64,000 nucleotides of DNA from Xiphias gladius (GCF_016859285.1 NC_053409.1:21275976-21339975); one strand, 5' to 3'. Numbered from the stretch's first letter, positions 50,112 through 63,928 are shown. A program made the numbers and translations. The notes: generated from the sequence alone by a model not told the origin.

Positions 50112-53100
50112 ATGGATATCTTCCGCCGGCCAAGCGGCGAAATCCAGAGGAGGAACCCTCAGCAGGACTTCGAGCTCATTCAGAGGGTGGGAAGTGGCAC
50201 ATATGGAGACGTGTACAAGGTACAGTGGAGTTACTGGTTCCCACAGCCTGTCATTAGAGCTGGCGATATCTTCGTTTACCGTCAGATGATTTATCAACCC
50301 CATAGTCTTAATTTAAGGCAGAGCGTTGCTTGTATTTTAAGTCGTGATAACATGTGGTGAGCAAATTTGACCGTAGCTGTTCAATGAAGGGCCAGTTTCT
50401 GCATGCATTCATGTTGTCCTTTACAGCTACAAAAATATCCCTATTGGCAGACATAACCTGGCTGATACGACATTATACAGTGAGCTAAGGATGGGGATCA
50501 TGTCTCTCACCATACAGTGCTGTCACATGAAACAAGCTGGGTAATATATTAGGGCTGCAACTAATTTTTTTTTTTTTCATTATTGTTTAATCTGTTGATC
50601 TTTTTTTTTTTTTTTTTCCAATTAAGTGATCACTTCTATAATAAAATGTCAGAGAACTGAAAAATGTCCATCATAACCTCCCAGAGTCCAAGGTGAGGTT
50701 TTCACATGTCTTATTTTGTCCAACCAATGGTACAAAACCCAAAGATATTCAATTTTCTGTCATAGAAAACTAAGAACCAGCAAACATTCACAATTTAGCA
50801 GCTGCAACCAGTGAATTTTTGGCATTTTTGCTCAAAAAACATCTTCGATGATTAATCGATTATCAAAATAGTTGCCGATCAATTGACTGATTGTTTCAGC
50901 TCTATAATATATTAATTGTGAGATATAAGAGAAAACTGTCTTATATGAGCTGCAGTGATGAGGTGATAAATCAATTAGTAGGTCAAAAGAAAATGATCCT
51001 GCAACCATTTATATAATCGAGTATTTGATTCAGTCATAGGCCAAACCTTTGCTGGTTTCAGCATCTCAAATGTGAGGATTTGCTACTTTTGCTGGTCATA
51101 TATGTAAATTATATATTTTTGGGTTTTGGACAGACAAAACAAGCAATTTGAAGATATCACTTTGACCCCTGGGAAACTATGATGAGCATTTTTCACTATT
51201 TATTGACATTTATGGACGAAATGTTTGGTTGATTAATCAAGAATATAGTCTGCAGATTAATCAGTAATGAAAATAATGGTTCATCCCTACTGTTGTCTTT
51301 GAGTTTGGTAATGTTGTGCTATACCTAGATGTTGTCCTTTCCTGTGCTTTAACTGAAACAATTTCCTGAACTTGTTTGGCTGTTCAGGCTGAGTGAAATG
51401 AACAGTGAATGTTTGTGCTTGCTTGTCCATTTTATACACATCACTTTTTCTTTTTGCAGTGGAGACCACGTTACCCATTCCTAGTTTAAAGCAGCAGTGA
51501 TCATGTAAATGAATACTGGCTTACCATTGGTATTTAGTAGAATTACTGATATTGAACTCTCTAAAAAAAAATCTTTAGGTCTACATATTGCCCTCAATAT
51601 TGATGACATGATGGTGTGGGCAACTATGCTGTAAACATATATTTTTCTCGCCAAACTATCAACTAGAGCCTTTCGATATCTGTGTGACTTGAGCGATAAA
51701 AGAATGAACAACTCATATACTAAATTTATTTGCTGCCTTTAGAAGTCCTTCCAGTTTCACACAGTTATTTTAGACACCTGAAATCAAACTAGGGAAGAGG
51801 GCAGTTTTTATCACACAAGACAGTATTGCTTTATTACTGCATTAGTATCAACTTGCATGTAGTTTTGGAAGAAAAGTTACTGGCATTATTGTAAATCCTT
51901 CATTTGCATTTACTGGAGAGATAGCAGGCACCATGCTACTGCAACGCACTAAAAATGAATCTGTTTTTTGAAGTCTACACAGAAACTATTTAGCCAAACA
52001 TCGTAGTTTATCCAGATTTATCCCACTGTCTGTTGGCTGGAGTGAGGTGTTGGCTCTAGTGAGGTGTGTTTTACTGGAGAATTTTCTTGTTTATCCATCT
52101 GCCACAGACAAACAGATGACCCATCTAAACCAGAGTGTGATAGCTCAGGCAGCCTGTCATGGTCCCCCTTCATACAAAGCCTCTCTGGCCAGCCCCCACC
52201 CCCAGGCAGGCCACCGGTGGAATGCTGCGCCTGGTATTCTCCCAGAGCTCGCAGGCTGAGGGCTGCAGTGGGCTGAAATATGATCAGGCCCCTGTCTAAA
52301 CATGCGTTTCAGTATGGGTGTGTTCTGCGCCACACTGACAGCGGAAACACCTCAAAGTGGGAAAAGTGCTCATTTGGTCTGCTGTGCACAGTTGAATTTT
52401 AACGTGCACAGCATTCCTCGCTTTGGATGATTTATTACATCTGATTATATTAGTTTGGGAGTCACATATTCTTGCCCTTTGTTATTACTGTGATAATGAT
52501 TCATTTATCTTCATTATAGTGTCATACCCTTGGCGCTCAGTGTAGCTTATTGTTAGAATGCCTTTATATGTTTGTATTTTGATTACAATTAGTGCTTTTT
52601 AAATGTTACTACACATTATGTGCTAAAATCTTTCTCAAAGCCTAATTACTTTTACCGACATATATATATATATATTATAGAATCCTACACAGTCGGTCAC
52701 TTGTACCCACTTTATTAATAATGTTTATGTCAAGTGATTTTGATCCTTCACAGTGTGCAAGAACTTTGTTGAAGTTGTTAAAATTTAGATGTAAGGAAAT
52801 ATTTTCTTCCCTATTGTAAAGAGTTTCTCGTGTCCCCATCGTCACTACAGTTACCTTAGATCCATGTAGACATCAGGCGTACCTGTTTTTCCCTGAGTCT
52901 GACATGATGATTGATCTTGTGTCAGATCTCGTCACTTTAGACGTCTGTTACGTTGCCAGACTCCTCCTTTCTTCAGTCAAAGTTGTTTAAGGTTGTTAAA
53001 GCTGTCTTGTTTGCTGTATCATGTATTTGAAGTGTGAGCTTAAAACTTCCTCTTTTTGTGTTTAATTCTCAGGTTGGCTTTAGGTACTTCAGGAAGCCAG

Positions 53101-56100
53101 ACACAAGTTGTAACCAAATATTTCGTTGTTACTTACACATAATTCAAGGCAGGAGAGTCATAGACTTCCACAGTTGAAAATAAGCATTTTAAAAAATCTC
53201 AGAGCAACAAATGTGCCATAGAACAGTACACACACAGCAGAAAAGCTGTCCTGTTTTGCGGAATATTATTTGTTTAGTTGTTTTCTGTTATGTGTTGTTT
53301 TGTGTATACACGTGTGGTTGCTGCTTCAGAACAAGGTTCAACTTTGTGTTGGTTATTGTTTATATGTGTGAATCACCAGCACTTTTCCAGTGCTGAGAGG
53401 TGGCCATGCTGGAGGGTTTTATGGTTTCCGGTTGATTTAGCTGCTCGTCTCATTACTTCACTCCCACGGATTAGGGAGCATCCCGTCTTGACCTGGATTT
53501 GGACATCAGTGCAACGTAGTTTGAGATAGAAATGTCACAAACGATGGATGGATACTTCTTAAAATGTATTTCTATACATTCAGACGTATTTTTAGGCATA
53601 ATACAAGATGACACCGTTAAGCTTGTACTGTACAAATATACAGAAGAAACAATAATGAACTAATTATCCAACTCTAAGACTGACTAAATCTCAAGTCATG
53701 TACAGCAGAGATATTTAAAAGGTTTACTGATAGTCATAGTCGTGGACAGACAGTGTCCAGCCTCTCCCCGCTGACTAACACTGTCCATAGGTTGACCTAA
53801 TGACCTCTGGGCTGACACTTATTTAAGAGGGTTTTTGGTTTGACTTTTGTTGGCCCAGTGTGAAAATATAGTAGAGGTTAACAATCATCAAGGCAGAATG
53901 CGATGATTTTGAATTTGTCCGAAGGAGGTCCTGACATCCAGTACAGTTGAATATTTTCAGTCCACTTCTCACAGAGGCGGAGGATCATCCAAATGACAGT
54001 CTTTTGTTTAATGCCTATCTAGGCGAAATCTGTAACTGATTTCCCATCAAAATACAGTGTCATGTTATGTAATGGTCTAGGGCTGCATGTAGCTATTATT
54101 TTCATTATCAATTCCTCCTACAATTACTTATTTTAATTCGTTTCTGGTTTCGTCAATAAATGATAGTGAAAAATGAGTGAAAAAGCTTAAAACATCAGTG
54201 ACAAGGTCTGAGAGCTGAAGGTAACACTGGCAAACTGCTTTTTTTGTTTGACCAACAGTCCCGTACTCTAAAATATTCAATTTACATTGATATAAAAGAA
54301 AGTAGAGCTCCAACTAATAATAATGTTCCCTCTCAGTTAATTTCCAATTAATTGATCAATCATTTGGTCTCTAAAATATCTAAAAATTGTAAACAATGTC
54401 CATCACAGTTCCCTAAAGCCTATGGTGCTGTCTAAAAATATTCAGTTTACATCAAAAAAGGCAGACAAAGGCGTCAGAACCTTGCATTTGAGTAACTGGA
54501 ACTCGAGAATGTTTGTCAATATTTTTCCTTGAAAAATTACTTTAAACGAATAATCAGAATAGTTGCCGATTATTTATTTATTTATTTTTTCTCAATGGAC
54601 TAACAGCTTCCACCCTAAAAGATGGAAGAGCAACAAATTCTCACATTTGAGAGGCTTGAACCCACAAATATTTGATTGTTCCTTGATAAATGATTTAAAC
54701 ACCTACTCAATTACATTTAATTAGGCTATACCACCTAATTGGTAATTATTCATTTTCTACCACTAGACTAATTGATTTTTTTCAGCATTATAAATCTCAT
54801 AGTTTTGTCTTTGAATTAACAGTTGAATAAGTTTTGATTAAAGAAATAATAGTAACAGTACTGTGACATTTGTAGCCCTGCTGACGAATGTGCTTTTTTT
54901 GTCTTTCAGGCTCGAAACATACAAACAGGAGAGCTTGTTGCTGTGAAGATCATAAAGTTGGAACCAGGTAAGATATACGATCTTATTATCTCAGTTTTTC
55001 TCATCATAGTGAGGAGAAAAAATTCAGTTTTCGGATTTTTTTTTTGTCACAGCTGAAAAATAAGATCTGGAAAAATAAGTCTGTCATTTTCCAGGGTTTT
55101 GAATGGAATGCGTAAAAAGGACTAAAGAGACTGAAAAATCTTGTTGTACAATGCCAATGTGTATAACTATTAACACTAAATATTACTGTGTTGATAGACC
55201 CAGTACTGTTTTACATTTTTCTATATTTTTCATGTTTAATTACACTAATTGTTATTATAACTAGTTATAGTTATAGTTACAGTTATGTAGCCACTGTCCT
55301 GCACTCTACATTTAATTTGAACCAAACTCTGCAAAAAGTGCGTCATTTGGAAAACAAAAAAGTCTTATCAGAGCATATCAAGGGCAGTGTGACATTAGAT
55401 TGTGTAAGTGAAGGAGGAGAGGAAGGAGGACATTTCTGACAGAGCCCGGCTCTGAGGTTTGTGTTGGTGATGACCTAGTGACAGAGTTAGTGCGATCCAG
55501 ATTAGTGGGATTACGAAGAGGGCTTTGTAGCACTGGCAACCAGACAAAGCTCAGCTGATTACCAGTCAGTGAAGGAAGAGATTCACTTGTGTTTATTTTC
55601 TCTTTCATTCATCGTGTCAATGTTGGTGTAAGGCTGGGAGTGAGAGGATATGGGACTAATGGTATGTTTTTTTGTTTTAGATTTACACGTGGTTTTTCTC
55701 AGGTGTCATCTTGTCCAGTGTTTCATTCATAAACTCCAGATTATCTGTCTGAAATACATTTTTGCCCCCTTCCGATCAGACTGTAGAGGTCTTGAGCTTT
55801 AATATAAGGCCTTGACATATTCTGCTGGCATATAGGAAGAGAGGGGATTAGAGTGTGTTCGTGTGTGAAGCAGAAGATCGTGGGGCTTAGCTGCAAGTTG
55901 GAAGAATGCCTGGAGAAAGGATACATTTTTCGTGCTGTTATGATTCTCATGAATAGAAATTCTAAATGTATACTCGCTGATTTATAGTGTAATCTTAGTG
56001 AATATCATTTGTAGGAATGACCCCTGAAACCCAGCTCTAAATTGTCTGCTCTTTAATTGGTACTCGAAGAAAACCGGGCACTGATTCCCGCCACACACAT

Positions 56101-59100
56101 GCAGAGCAGAGAAGGCAAGGAGGAGAAAATGACACTGGGTTAAAGTAGGCTAAAATACACATTTACTCGAGTTGAAGACATCTACGCTTGTTACTGTAAG
56201 TGCAAGAAAACCTTCATTTGCAGAAAAGCAATATTTTCAACTGCTTTGCTTACAGTCTCCCATCGACTGCCATTATGTTTTAGCCAAAATGCACATTTTA
56301 GGCTAATAGCAAATTGTATTGAACAAGCTTAAAGTAAAGCTGACTGTTTGTATTCTAACTGTTCAGCCTAATTAGCCACGCGTCTTAAATTTTGGCTAAT
56401 TGTTATCGATTTTCTGTCTGAGACGGTAGCTCCCAAGCCCAAGCCAGCCCGTCCTCCTTCTACGTGCCTAGTGAATCCACATCAGCAGTGGGAGGGAGAG
56501 CTAGAAGGACAGGATTGATGACAGATGAGTGATAGTGACTATTTTCTATGTTTTTCATTATTTTTAAACCTTATTCAGTCTTCTAATTTAGAAAATATAA
56601 TTGATCTTGTTTCCAGGGAGATATTTTTATCTAATTATGACTTAACTTTTCTAAACATTGTTGTCAGTGCTCTCAAAATATTTTAATAATGATACTAATC
56701 CTGTTCTGAATTTATTATTTTTCTTGCACAGTAATAAAAAAAATAGTAGCATTGTTAAGTATTGATAAAATACTGGACCAATAAGCATATCAAAAAGAGT
56801 AGTAGTTGCAATAAAATACCCATCCCTAAAAATTAGTTGAAACTTGCAAACTTGACAGGTAAAAGATGAACGAAGAGTAATGAAATGAGTAACAGATAAG
56901 CCATGAAAATTGAGCCATTGTGAAGTTAAGGTTTAAGAAAGTAAAAAAACCCCAAAAAAACAGCAGTATTGTTGTTTAACAGAGAAAATATTACTAATTT
57001 TGAAGTTGTTGATGCAAAAATTGTCTCATGTTTCTGTACATGTACCTCAGTAGCAGCATAACCCTGGGCAGGTTTTTCTGACACACACAGAAAAAGTTTG
57101 GGCACCCCTGGTCAAAATTTCTTCTACTATGAATAGCTAAGCAAGTAAAATATGACCTGATCTCCAAAAGGCATAAAGTTAAAGGTGAAACATTTCTTTA
57201 ATATTTTAGGCAAGAATACTTTTTTATTTCGACCTTTTACAGTTTTAAAATAACAAAAAATGAAAGGGGCCTGTAATAAAATTTTGGGCACCCTGCATGG
57301 TCAGTACTTAATAACACCCTCTTTGGAAAGTATCACAACTTGAAATTGCTTTTTATAGCAACTAGGAGTCTTTTGGTTTTTGTTTAAGGAATTTTTACCC
57401 ATTATTCTTGCAAAAGGCTTCTACTTCTGTGAGGTTCTTGGGCCGTCTCGCATGCACTGCTCTTTTGAGGTCTATCCACAAATTATTGATGATGTTTTAG
57501 GTTGGGGGAATGCAAGGGCCATGGCAAAACCTTCAGCTTGCACCCTTCAAGGTAGTTTATTGTGGATTTTCAGGTGTGTTTAGGATCATTATCTTGTTGT
57601 AGAAGCCATCTTCTTTCCATCTTCAACTTTTTTACAGATGTTGTGTAATTTGCTCCCAGAATTTAATGGTATTTAATTGAATCCATTCTTCCCTCTCCCA
57701 GTGAAATGTTCCCTGTACCCCGGCGGCAACACAAGCCCAAAGCATGATTGATTGACCCCTGTGCTCAACAGTTGGAGAGGTTTTCTTTTCATGAAATTCT
57801 GCACCGTTTTTTCTCCAAACATACCTCATTGCAGCCAAAAAGTTCTATTTTAACTTCATCAGTCCCCAGGACTTGTTACCCAAATGCATCAGGCTGTTGT
57901 TCGTTTGCAAACTTCTGACGCTGAATTTTGCGGTGGGGACGCAGGAAATGTTTTCTTCTGATGACTCTACCATGAAGGTCATATTTGTGCAGGTGTCGCT
58001 GCACAGCAGAACAATGGACCACCACTCCAGATTCTGCTAAATCTTCCTCAAGGTCTTTTGCATTCAAACAGCGGTTTTGATTTGCCTTTCTGGCAATCCT
58101 ACGAGCAGTTCTCTCTGAAAGTTTTTTTTGGTCTTCCAGACCTCAACTTGAACCCACCATTCCTGTTAACTGCCATTTCCTAATTACATTACAAACTGAG
58201 GAAACGGCTACCTGAAAACACTTTGCTATCTTCTTATAATATTCTCCTGCTTTGTGAGTGTCAGTTATTTCAATTTTCAGAGTACTAGGCAGCTGATTAG
58301 GGGATCCCACGGCTGCTGATTGTTGGGACAAGGTTTCGGGAGTCAGAGGATTTATAACGCTTTGACATTTGCATTACCTGGCTTTTGCTAACGATGACTG
58401 TGAATAAATCATAACCCTAACAAGCTAATTAAGGTCTGAGACCTTGGTATAAGTTATCTGAAAGTGCCCAAACTTTTGTGTATTGCTCCTTTCCTTTTTT
58501 TTTTCGCTCTAAAATTGTACAAAACTAAAATAATACACTAATCTTGCTTCAAACCTTGAAAAGAATGTTTCACCGTTAACTCTATTGCTTAACTATTCAC
58601 AGTAACAGAAATTTTGACTGGGGGTGCCCAAACTTCTTATGCTAGCATGGCATAATAAGTTTGCTCTATTCATATTTGCTTATTCTTTTTTTTGAGAGGA
58701 AACCAAGATAAACCCAGCCCAGGTCATCCTGTTTAATCAGGACTCTCTTTTCTGTACTCCCGCTTTTGCAAGAGTCACTCCTTTCTGTGCTCGAGGTAAA
58801 CAGCTTTGGGCGGACCGTAGAATCAAACAGGTTTGACCAGGAGGAATGACGCTGGTATGAAGCAAGGGACAGAGAGAGAAAGGAGTTAGGAGTGGTGAAG
58901 CCCCCTGGCTAAAGGGACTGTGGTGTGCAGAGCAGGTTAATCTGATCATTTGGAGGCTAAATGACCAGTGAAGATGAAATTAGTGCTGGTCTTCACTCAC
59001 AGACCATTGATGGAAACTTTTAGTAGCTGCTTCTTTTAAACACTATTACTTCATCTAATTATCCCTCTTTTCTTCTTGTGACGGTTATTATCGAAAATTT

Positions 59101-62100
59101 TCTTTGTTTCTGTCGCTGAGAAATAGGCACCAGCCTCCTGGAAGTTTCCATTAGAAATTCACCTGCAGGCCATTTGGGTGGAAACAACGTCTCTCAACTC
59201 TGCATGCTGTTTGAGTTTATTTTCTATAAGCTGTTACGTCGGAACAGAAGCAGGAACGTTTTGAAAAGCTTTCAAAGTTTTCACTTGATACACTTTCCAT
59301 TTTTAGTTTAAAGAAACTTCTTTAAGTCAAAGATGTAATTTTATGAGAAAGCTGACAGAACATCTATGAAATCAACTTGGCATGAGATTGGTCAAGACTC
59401 AACATTTAGTTACGTCCTACACAATGAATTGAAACTTGAAACCATGAGCGAAGATGTGTATATTCAGAAAGCAGAGGGAAGCGCTCAGTTTGAGAGGAAG
59501 TGGCTACACTCTTAGGCGTCAACTCACCAAGAGAAGAAGATTGTGGGGGGACTTATTATGGGTGCTTTTTGTTTTTTGCCCAAGCACAGAGTCATGTCAC
59601 TGAAATTACCGTTGCTCAAATTTTTGTGGGTCCGCATACCATTTTCCCTCTGTCAACATATATTTTTGAAAATGACTGTGATCAACAGTAGTTCCTCCTA
59701 ATGTGAAATGACAATAAAATGAATAACGCTGTAAATACAGATGCAGTAAAAGTAATTGTAAACGAATTAATGAGTTCCCCTAAGGGCCACTTGCTCATAG
59801 TATTTTGTAATGCGGCACACACACTGAGACTGGAAATAATTTTCACATTCATCGTCATTAAAGCCAATTATTAAAGCTGTGAAGCACTAGCATTTGTAGT
59901 CATGTTAGACATTCATTACCTTCCTTATTATGCCACAGGAAAACAATACACAAGGCTGAAAATCACAACTAGTGAAGGGTTCTGAACTCGGTAATACTGG
60001 CACCTCACCATACCCCCTGATGAAACTCTGGAGCCTAGTTCATATATTTCTTGTTACAGACTCATCAGGCATCTGTAACAAGATTAAGAAAATGGAAGTA
60101 ATTGGCATGTTGGAATACATCATTGTAGGTTGTGGCAGGGTGCTGAGCCAATGAGAGAGATGTCTTAAAAAGAATTTGAGTAGAAATTTGAATCAAGCTC
60201 TTTAAAGCAATATAAAAATAATGGCAGCATCCCAAGCTACATGTAAAACCAACTCCAATCAAACTCCAATGTAGTCAACAAGGATGCAGGTATAAATTCA
60301 AAGCTCATGAAAATTTTCTGGTTTGTTGCTTATCAGCTGGATAGTTATGCAGGTGTTGGCGTTCCAACCAGCCTTTATTTAAGGCTCACACGTGAGAGAG
60401 ACTAACCCCTCATTGACAGAAAACAGGACTGATGTAGAGCAACTGCCTCTTCGGGTAAGAGCTTCTCTGGCCCAGGAGGTATCTCCATTTATCCTGTTTT
60501 CTTCCAAACTTCAACTGCTCCTTTATCACTGGTTCAGTGTCTGGAGCTACGTACGATGGTAAGATGCAGATCAAGACACTTCTTTTTGTTCTCAGGCCAC
60601 AGTCGGTGGTAGTTGCCAATTTTTGCCAGACACTCTGACTGTTTTTTCAACCAGCTGATTTTTATAACAAAATACAACCATCAAATAAGCCTTGTTTACA
60701 TGCCACATTGGTGAGCAGAATTGACACACTTGATGCAGAAAAAAAAGAAAAAATTGGTTTGTTTACAGTAATTTCCACCACAAGTAATGTGCGGCCTGCT
60801 GTTTTGATTTTAATGTTTTTGGCAGAGATTGTGTCCATTAAATGGGCTTAATCTGGACTGTTGCCTATGATGACAGTCCGTTGATAGAGCACTGAAGCTG
60901 GCAGAGTCTGCTAGATTTTAACCTCCTGTTAATGTATTCCAGGGCCGTGTCTCTGTACAATTGGGAGCAGCTGGGCTTACATATTTTTGTCTTCTTACTT
61001 CCTACTGGTCGGATGTGTTAGAGTGCTTGGCTTAACTGGAAAGCAGCCTGAACACTATCCTATACCACATATACTATAAAAAGTACAAGGTGTTCTTTTT
61101 ATTGTTACTATCTGGTCTATAATCTGGTGTATTTACAATGAACAATATAGTCAGGGAGAAACGGGAAGACTTTGTTCTGTGGTTTTTTTAGTTTGGAAAA
61201 TCAAAAGGAAAGATTGTAGCGTTTTCTGAAAGCCGAAGTTTTATTCATGCTCAACCTATGTATCATCGGAAATGCTTTGAGTGGTTATTTTTGTCAACAT
61301 TTCAAATTCAAGATTTTTTGTATTATCAAAAACATTACTTTCATTGTATAGGTTTTGCAGATGAATCATAACCAAAATTGTTTTAATTTCATACCCGCAA
61401 TCATTTTGTGAGGTTTTTATTTCCAAATAGAAAGTAATCTTATTTAAAATGAAGCAATTCCCTGTACAGAAAATGGAAAAAAATAATTTTGTGTCCATGT
61501 GTCTGTGTGATTTCTCCCTCTGTTTCCAGGGGATGACTTTTCCATCATACAGCAGGAAATCTTCATGGTGAAGGAATGCATGCACCACAATATTGTGGCC
61601 TACTTTGGGAGCTACCTCTGGTAAGAGCCAGCTCAAAATAGTCTTGCTTTGTCATGTTATTTTCAGTATTTTCTCTTCCCTTGCTGCCAGTTCAAGGTAT
61701 AACATTTATGGAAGTCATATGCTACTGTCAAAGGGACTGAACGACTCACTGCCTGAAACTCACAAGACGTATTTAATTACGTAGTCACACCTGTGTGTGA
61801 AAGTATGACTCAGTGTCTTTAACTGGGCCGACCGGTGCTTACTAGGCCCTTCAGTGCCAGGATGCAGCTCTCATGTTTTAATGGAGCCTATGTTTTTGTG
61901 GCTGGTATCTGAGAGGAAGTAGGCCTGGTCTGCCCAGCGCTGCCTCAGACTTCCAGCAGGTTTAACTGGAATATGAGCCTCTGATCTGTTTCATATGGCT
62001 GTTTGTCCAGAGAGATTCATGTCTTATCACAGCAGGTATGTCTTGTATAGTCTCGCCACACAGAGAACAAATGGTTACTGTAAAACCTTAATGAGCAACC

Positions 62101-63928
62101 AACCATGCATTAATTACTATAAAACTAGTTTCATTCTATTAGAAGAACCACAGTTTTATTTGGGGAAGTTTGGGTTTCCTTTCAGACCTGTTTCCTGACC
62201 TAAATAATTTCCACATCCAGCGTAAGGATGTGAAAAGTATCACACTTGTGATTGGGAATCTAGGGCAGTGTATAGTATCATCACCTCTGCTAGCCAACTG
62301 TGACAGCTGAAATCATGCAATTTTATCACGGTTACACCAGTCTTATTTTTAGCTTTTTGTCCAGGCGTATACATGATTATTCGTTGTTTAGCTAGCATTT
62401 CTTAGTGAAGTTAATGGAGAAAGGATTGATAATTTATACAGCTCAAATTGTTCAAAAAGATACCTTTGACAAACTTAAAAAAAAAAAATCTGTTTCGTTA
62501 ACTGGCAATGCAACAGTTCCTAACATATTTTCTCTCCGTTCTTCAGTCGAGAGAAGCTTTGGATATGTATGGAGTACTGTGGTGGAGGATCTCTGCAGGA
62601 CATTTATCACGGTGAACTTTATTTTTAAGACATAGTCATAAAATGGTATTTAATACTGTGCACATGGTAAATCAATCTCTGCCTGTGTTTTATAGTAACA
62701 GGACCTCTGTCGGAGCTGCAGATAGCATACGTCTGCAGGGAGACCTTACAGGTAATTTTACTTTCTAAATAAATCTTAAATGAGCATTTCAGAGTTTTTA
62801 GTTTCAATTTAATTTGTACTGAATACTTTTTTTTTTTTTTTCCCCCTTCTTCTTTACAGGGTTTGGGATATCTGCACACCAAGGGCAAGATGCACCGTGA
62901 CATCAAGGTATCATGTCTTTTCTATTTGTTTTGTTTTCTTTTAACCTTAATTTTATCCAGGGCATACCAATTCTAATATGCCACATACAGACACCTTACA
63001 TAATGCCAGCCAGCACAGACAGATTTACAACAAAATCTCAAAACATTTGACAAAAAGGAAGAAAAAAAAGAAAAGCAGAGGAGTGAGACTGACAAAAAGG
63101 AGAAGCAGTGGCAAAAACTGTCGACTTTTAAACAGTTTAGAAGACTGACACCTCTCTGGTTAATCAGCACTGCAGAGGTGTTAACTGACGTCACAGGAAA
63201 AGTGTAGCTTGGGATATGCATGCTCAGAAGCATGTGACCGATGGTGTTACTTACCGCACTTTTGAGGTTGAGCCAAAGTTGATCAGGCTTGGTGAATGCA
63301 CACAGGCTGGAGCCTCAGTCTCGTGTTATCACAGAAGGTCAGGGCTGGACCTATTATCTTTACTCAGCTCTACGGAGTGAGCACTTCCTGTTTCCTCTAC
63401 TCTCACCGCAGGATGTCACCAGAGAGACTGTCAGTCACAGCCAACAGAAACACTGTCAGTGGGACTGTCAAAAACTTTGGTACTGGTGTAACAGATCCCA
63501 ACAGTTAATGTTTCAACCAGACCAGATGTTACCGAAAAAATTTAACACATAATTGGCACTTTGTTATGGACCAGTTTTGCATCTCATCAGTCCAGCTCAA
63601 TATTTTAGGCCTTAGACTCATGGTACTAAAATGTTGTTATGGTCTTTTCAAAATATTTTCTCTTAACTAAAAATAAAAAATAAACTTTTATGGGACTTTT
63701 TAACAGGGTGCCAACATACTTCTAACAGACAATGGAGATGTGAAGTTAGGTAAGTTGCTGTTTGGGTCTTAATTCTCAAGGACTTGAACTCCTCAGTAGC
63801 TTTGAGTTGTTTGTTGATTACATAATCTGAAAAGCCCTGTCAATACTTGTTACAGCTGATTTTGGAGTTGCAGCCAAAATAACAGCCACCATTGCCAAAA
63901 GAAAGTCCTTCATTGGAACACCTTATTG
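50112..63928 (+). CDS. MAP4K5: MAP4K5 (GCK-family Ste20 kinase), N-terminal part, truncated by the window end
   Basis: MAP4K5 (KHS/GCKR) phosphorylates upstream of the JNK pathway (family knowledge). Exons: 50112-50219, 54910-54967, 61530-61620, 62547-62611, 62696-62751, 62860-62907, 63707-63749, 63856-63928; the last ends at a gtgagt donor, so the gene continues outside the window. The 181 visible residues hold the glycine loop GSGTYGDVY (27-35), catalytic Lys49 (AVKIIK), alpha-C Glu65 (QQEIF), hinge MEYCGGG, HRDIKGAN (138-145), DFG (158-160) and the activation segment [15 protein letters not shown]. Residues [19 protein letters not shown] and [12 protein letters not shown] favour MAP4K5 over MAP4K3 (KVIKLEPGEDF, SAQITAT), as does synteny. 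The C-terminal CNH domain is not in view. The N-terminus ([12 protein letters not shown]) differs from human MEAPLRPAADIL. Confidence 0.95.
50555..50910 (+). repeat. Teleost 'GGGCTGCAACTAA...AATCGATT' element, plus orientation
   Basis: It opens 'agggctgcaactaat', includes 'aaaacccaaagatattcaatttt' and closes 'ttaatcgattatcaaaatagttgccgatcaattgac...gtttcagctct'. This is the best-preserved copy in the window. It lies in MAP4K5 intron 1, back to back with an inverted copy. Confidence 0.75.
50945..51293 (-). repeat. Inverted copy of the same element
   Basis: Read on the minus strand it gives 'agggatgaaccattattttcattactgattaatctgcag', then 'caagtttgttttgtc'-type and 'caaatcctcacatttgagatgctg' segments matching the preceding copy, so the two form an inverted pair about 35 bp apart. 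Confidence 0.7.
51300..54079 (+). other. MAP4K5 intron 1, middle part
   Basis: No exon or RNA gene visible. There is a short (TA)n at about 52661-52677 and a GC-richer patch at 52130-52290 without repeat character. Open frames here are short and have no coding signature. Confidence 0.5.
54080..54795 (+). repeat. Two to three tandem degenerate 'GGGCTGCAACTAA' elements
   Basis: The first copy (about 54080-54300) opens 'agggctgcatgtagctattattttcattatcaatt'. A second (about 54305-54580) opens 'agagctccaactaataataatg' and closes 'acgaataatcagaatagttgccgatta'. A fragment follows to about 54795 with 'aattctcacatttgagaggcttgaacc'. It ends about 115 bp before MAP4K5 exon 2. Confidence 0.6.
54968..57079 (+). 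other. MAP4K5 intron 2, 5' part
   Basis: The first 2.1 kb of a 6.6-kb intron. No supported exon. Short (TAGTTA)n-like sequence occurs at 55261-55285. The region 55380-56100 is comparatively GC-balanced and repeat-poor. Confidence 0.5.
57086..58651 (-). mobile_element. Tc1-like transposon with decayed minus-strand transposase
   Basis: The terminal inverted repeats are 'aaaaagtttgggcacccctggtcaaaatttct' (left) and its complement 'ttgactgggggtgcccaaactt' (right). They extend about 200 bp, with internal copies 'attttgggcaccctgcatgg' and 'aaagtgcccaaacttttgtg', again IR/DR-type. The minus strand shows transposase pieces: HTH-like ([21 protein letters not shown]), linker ([21 protein letters not shown]) and catalytic-core ([32 protein letters not shown]) segments. 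They are in different frames and interrupted by stops, so the gene is dead. It is a different family from the element at 32.8 kb, and nearly full length at 1.57 kb. Confidence 0.85.
57640..58335 (-). pseudogene. Tc1-like transposase remnant
   Basis: Three minus-strand open pieces (58331-58143, 58067-57876, 57838-57632) follow the order of a Tc1 transposase: N-terminal DNA-binding part, linker, and the catalytic region with a YVWRK-(x)-GGSIMLW-like motif, here [15 protein letters not shown]. Stops and frameshifts separate them, and the C-terminal part with the final catalytic acidic residue is not recognisable. No function is expected. Confidence 0.75.
58652..61529 (+). other. MAP4K5 intron 2, 3' part
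   Basis: 2.9 kb with no supported exon, RNA gene or obvious repeat. The stretch at 58740-59250 has balanced composition and could be conserved non-coding sequence. Short open frames on both strands are random in character. Confidence 0.45.
62908..63706 (+). other. MAP4K5 intron 6
   Basis: About 0.8 kb between the HRDIK-encoding exon and the [16 protein letters not shown] exon. No additional exon or repeat is recognisable; the open frame at 63289-63552 is not kinase-related. Confidence 0.5.
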
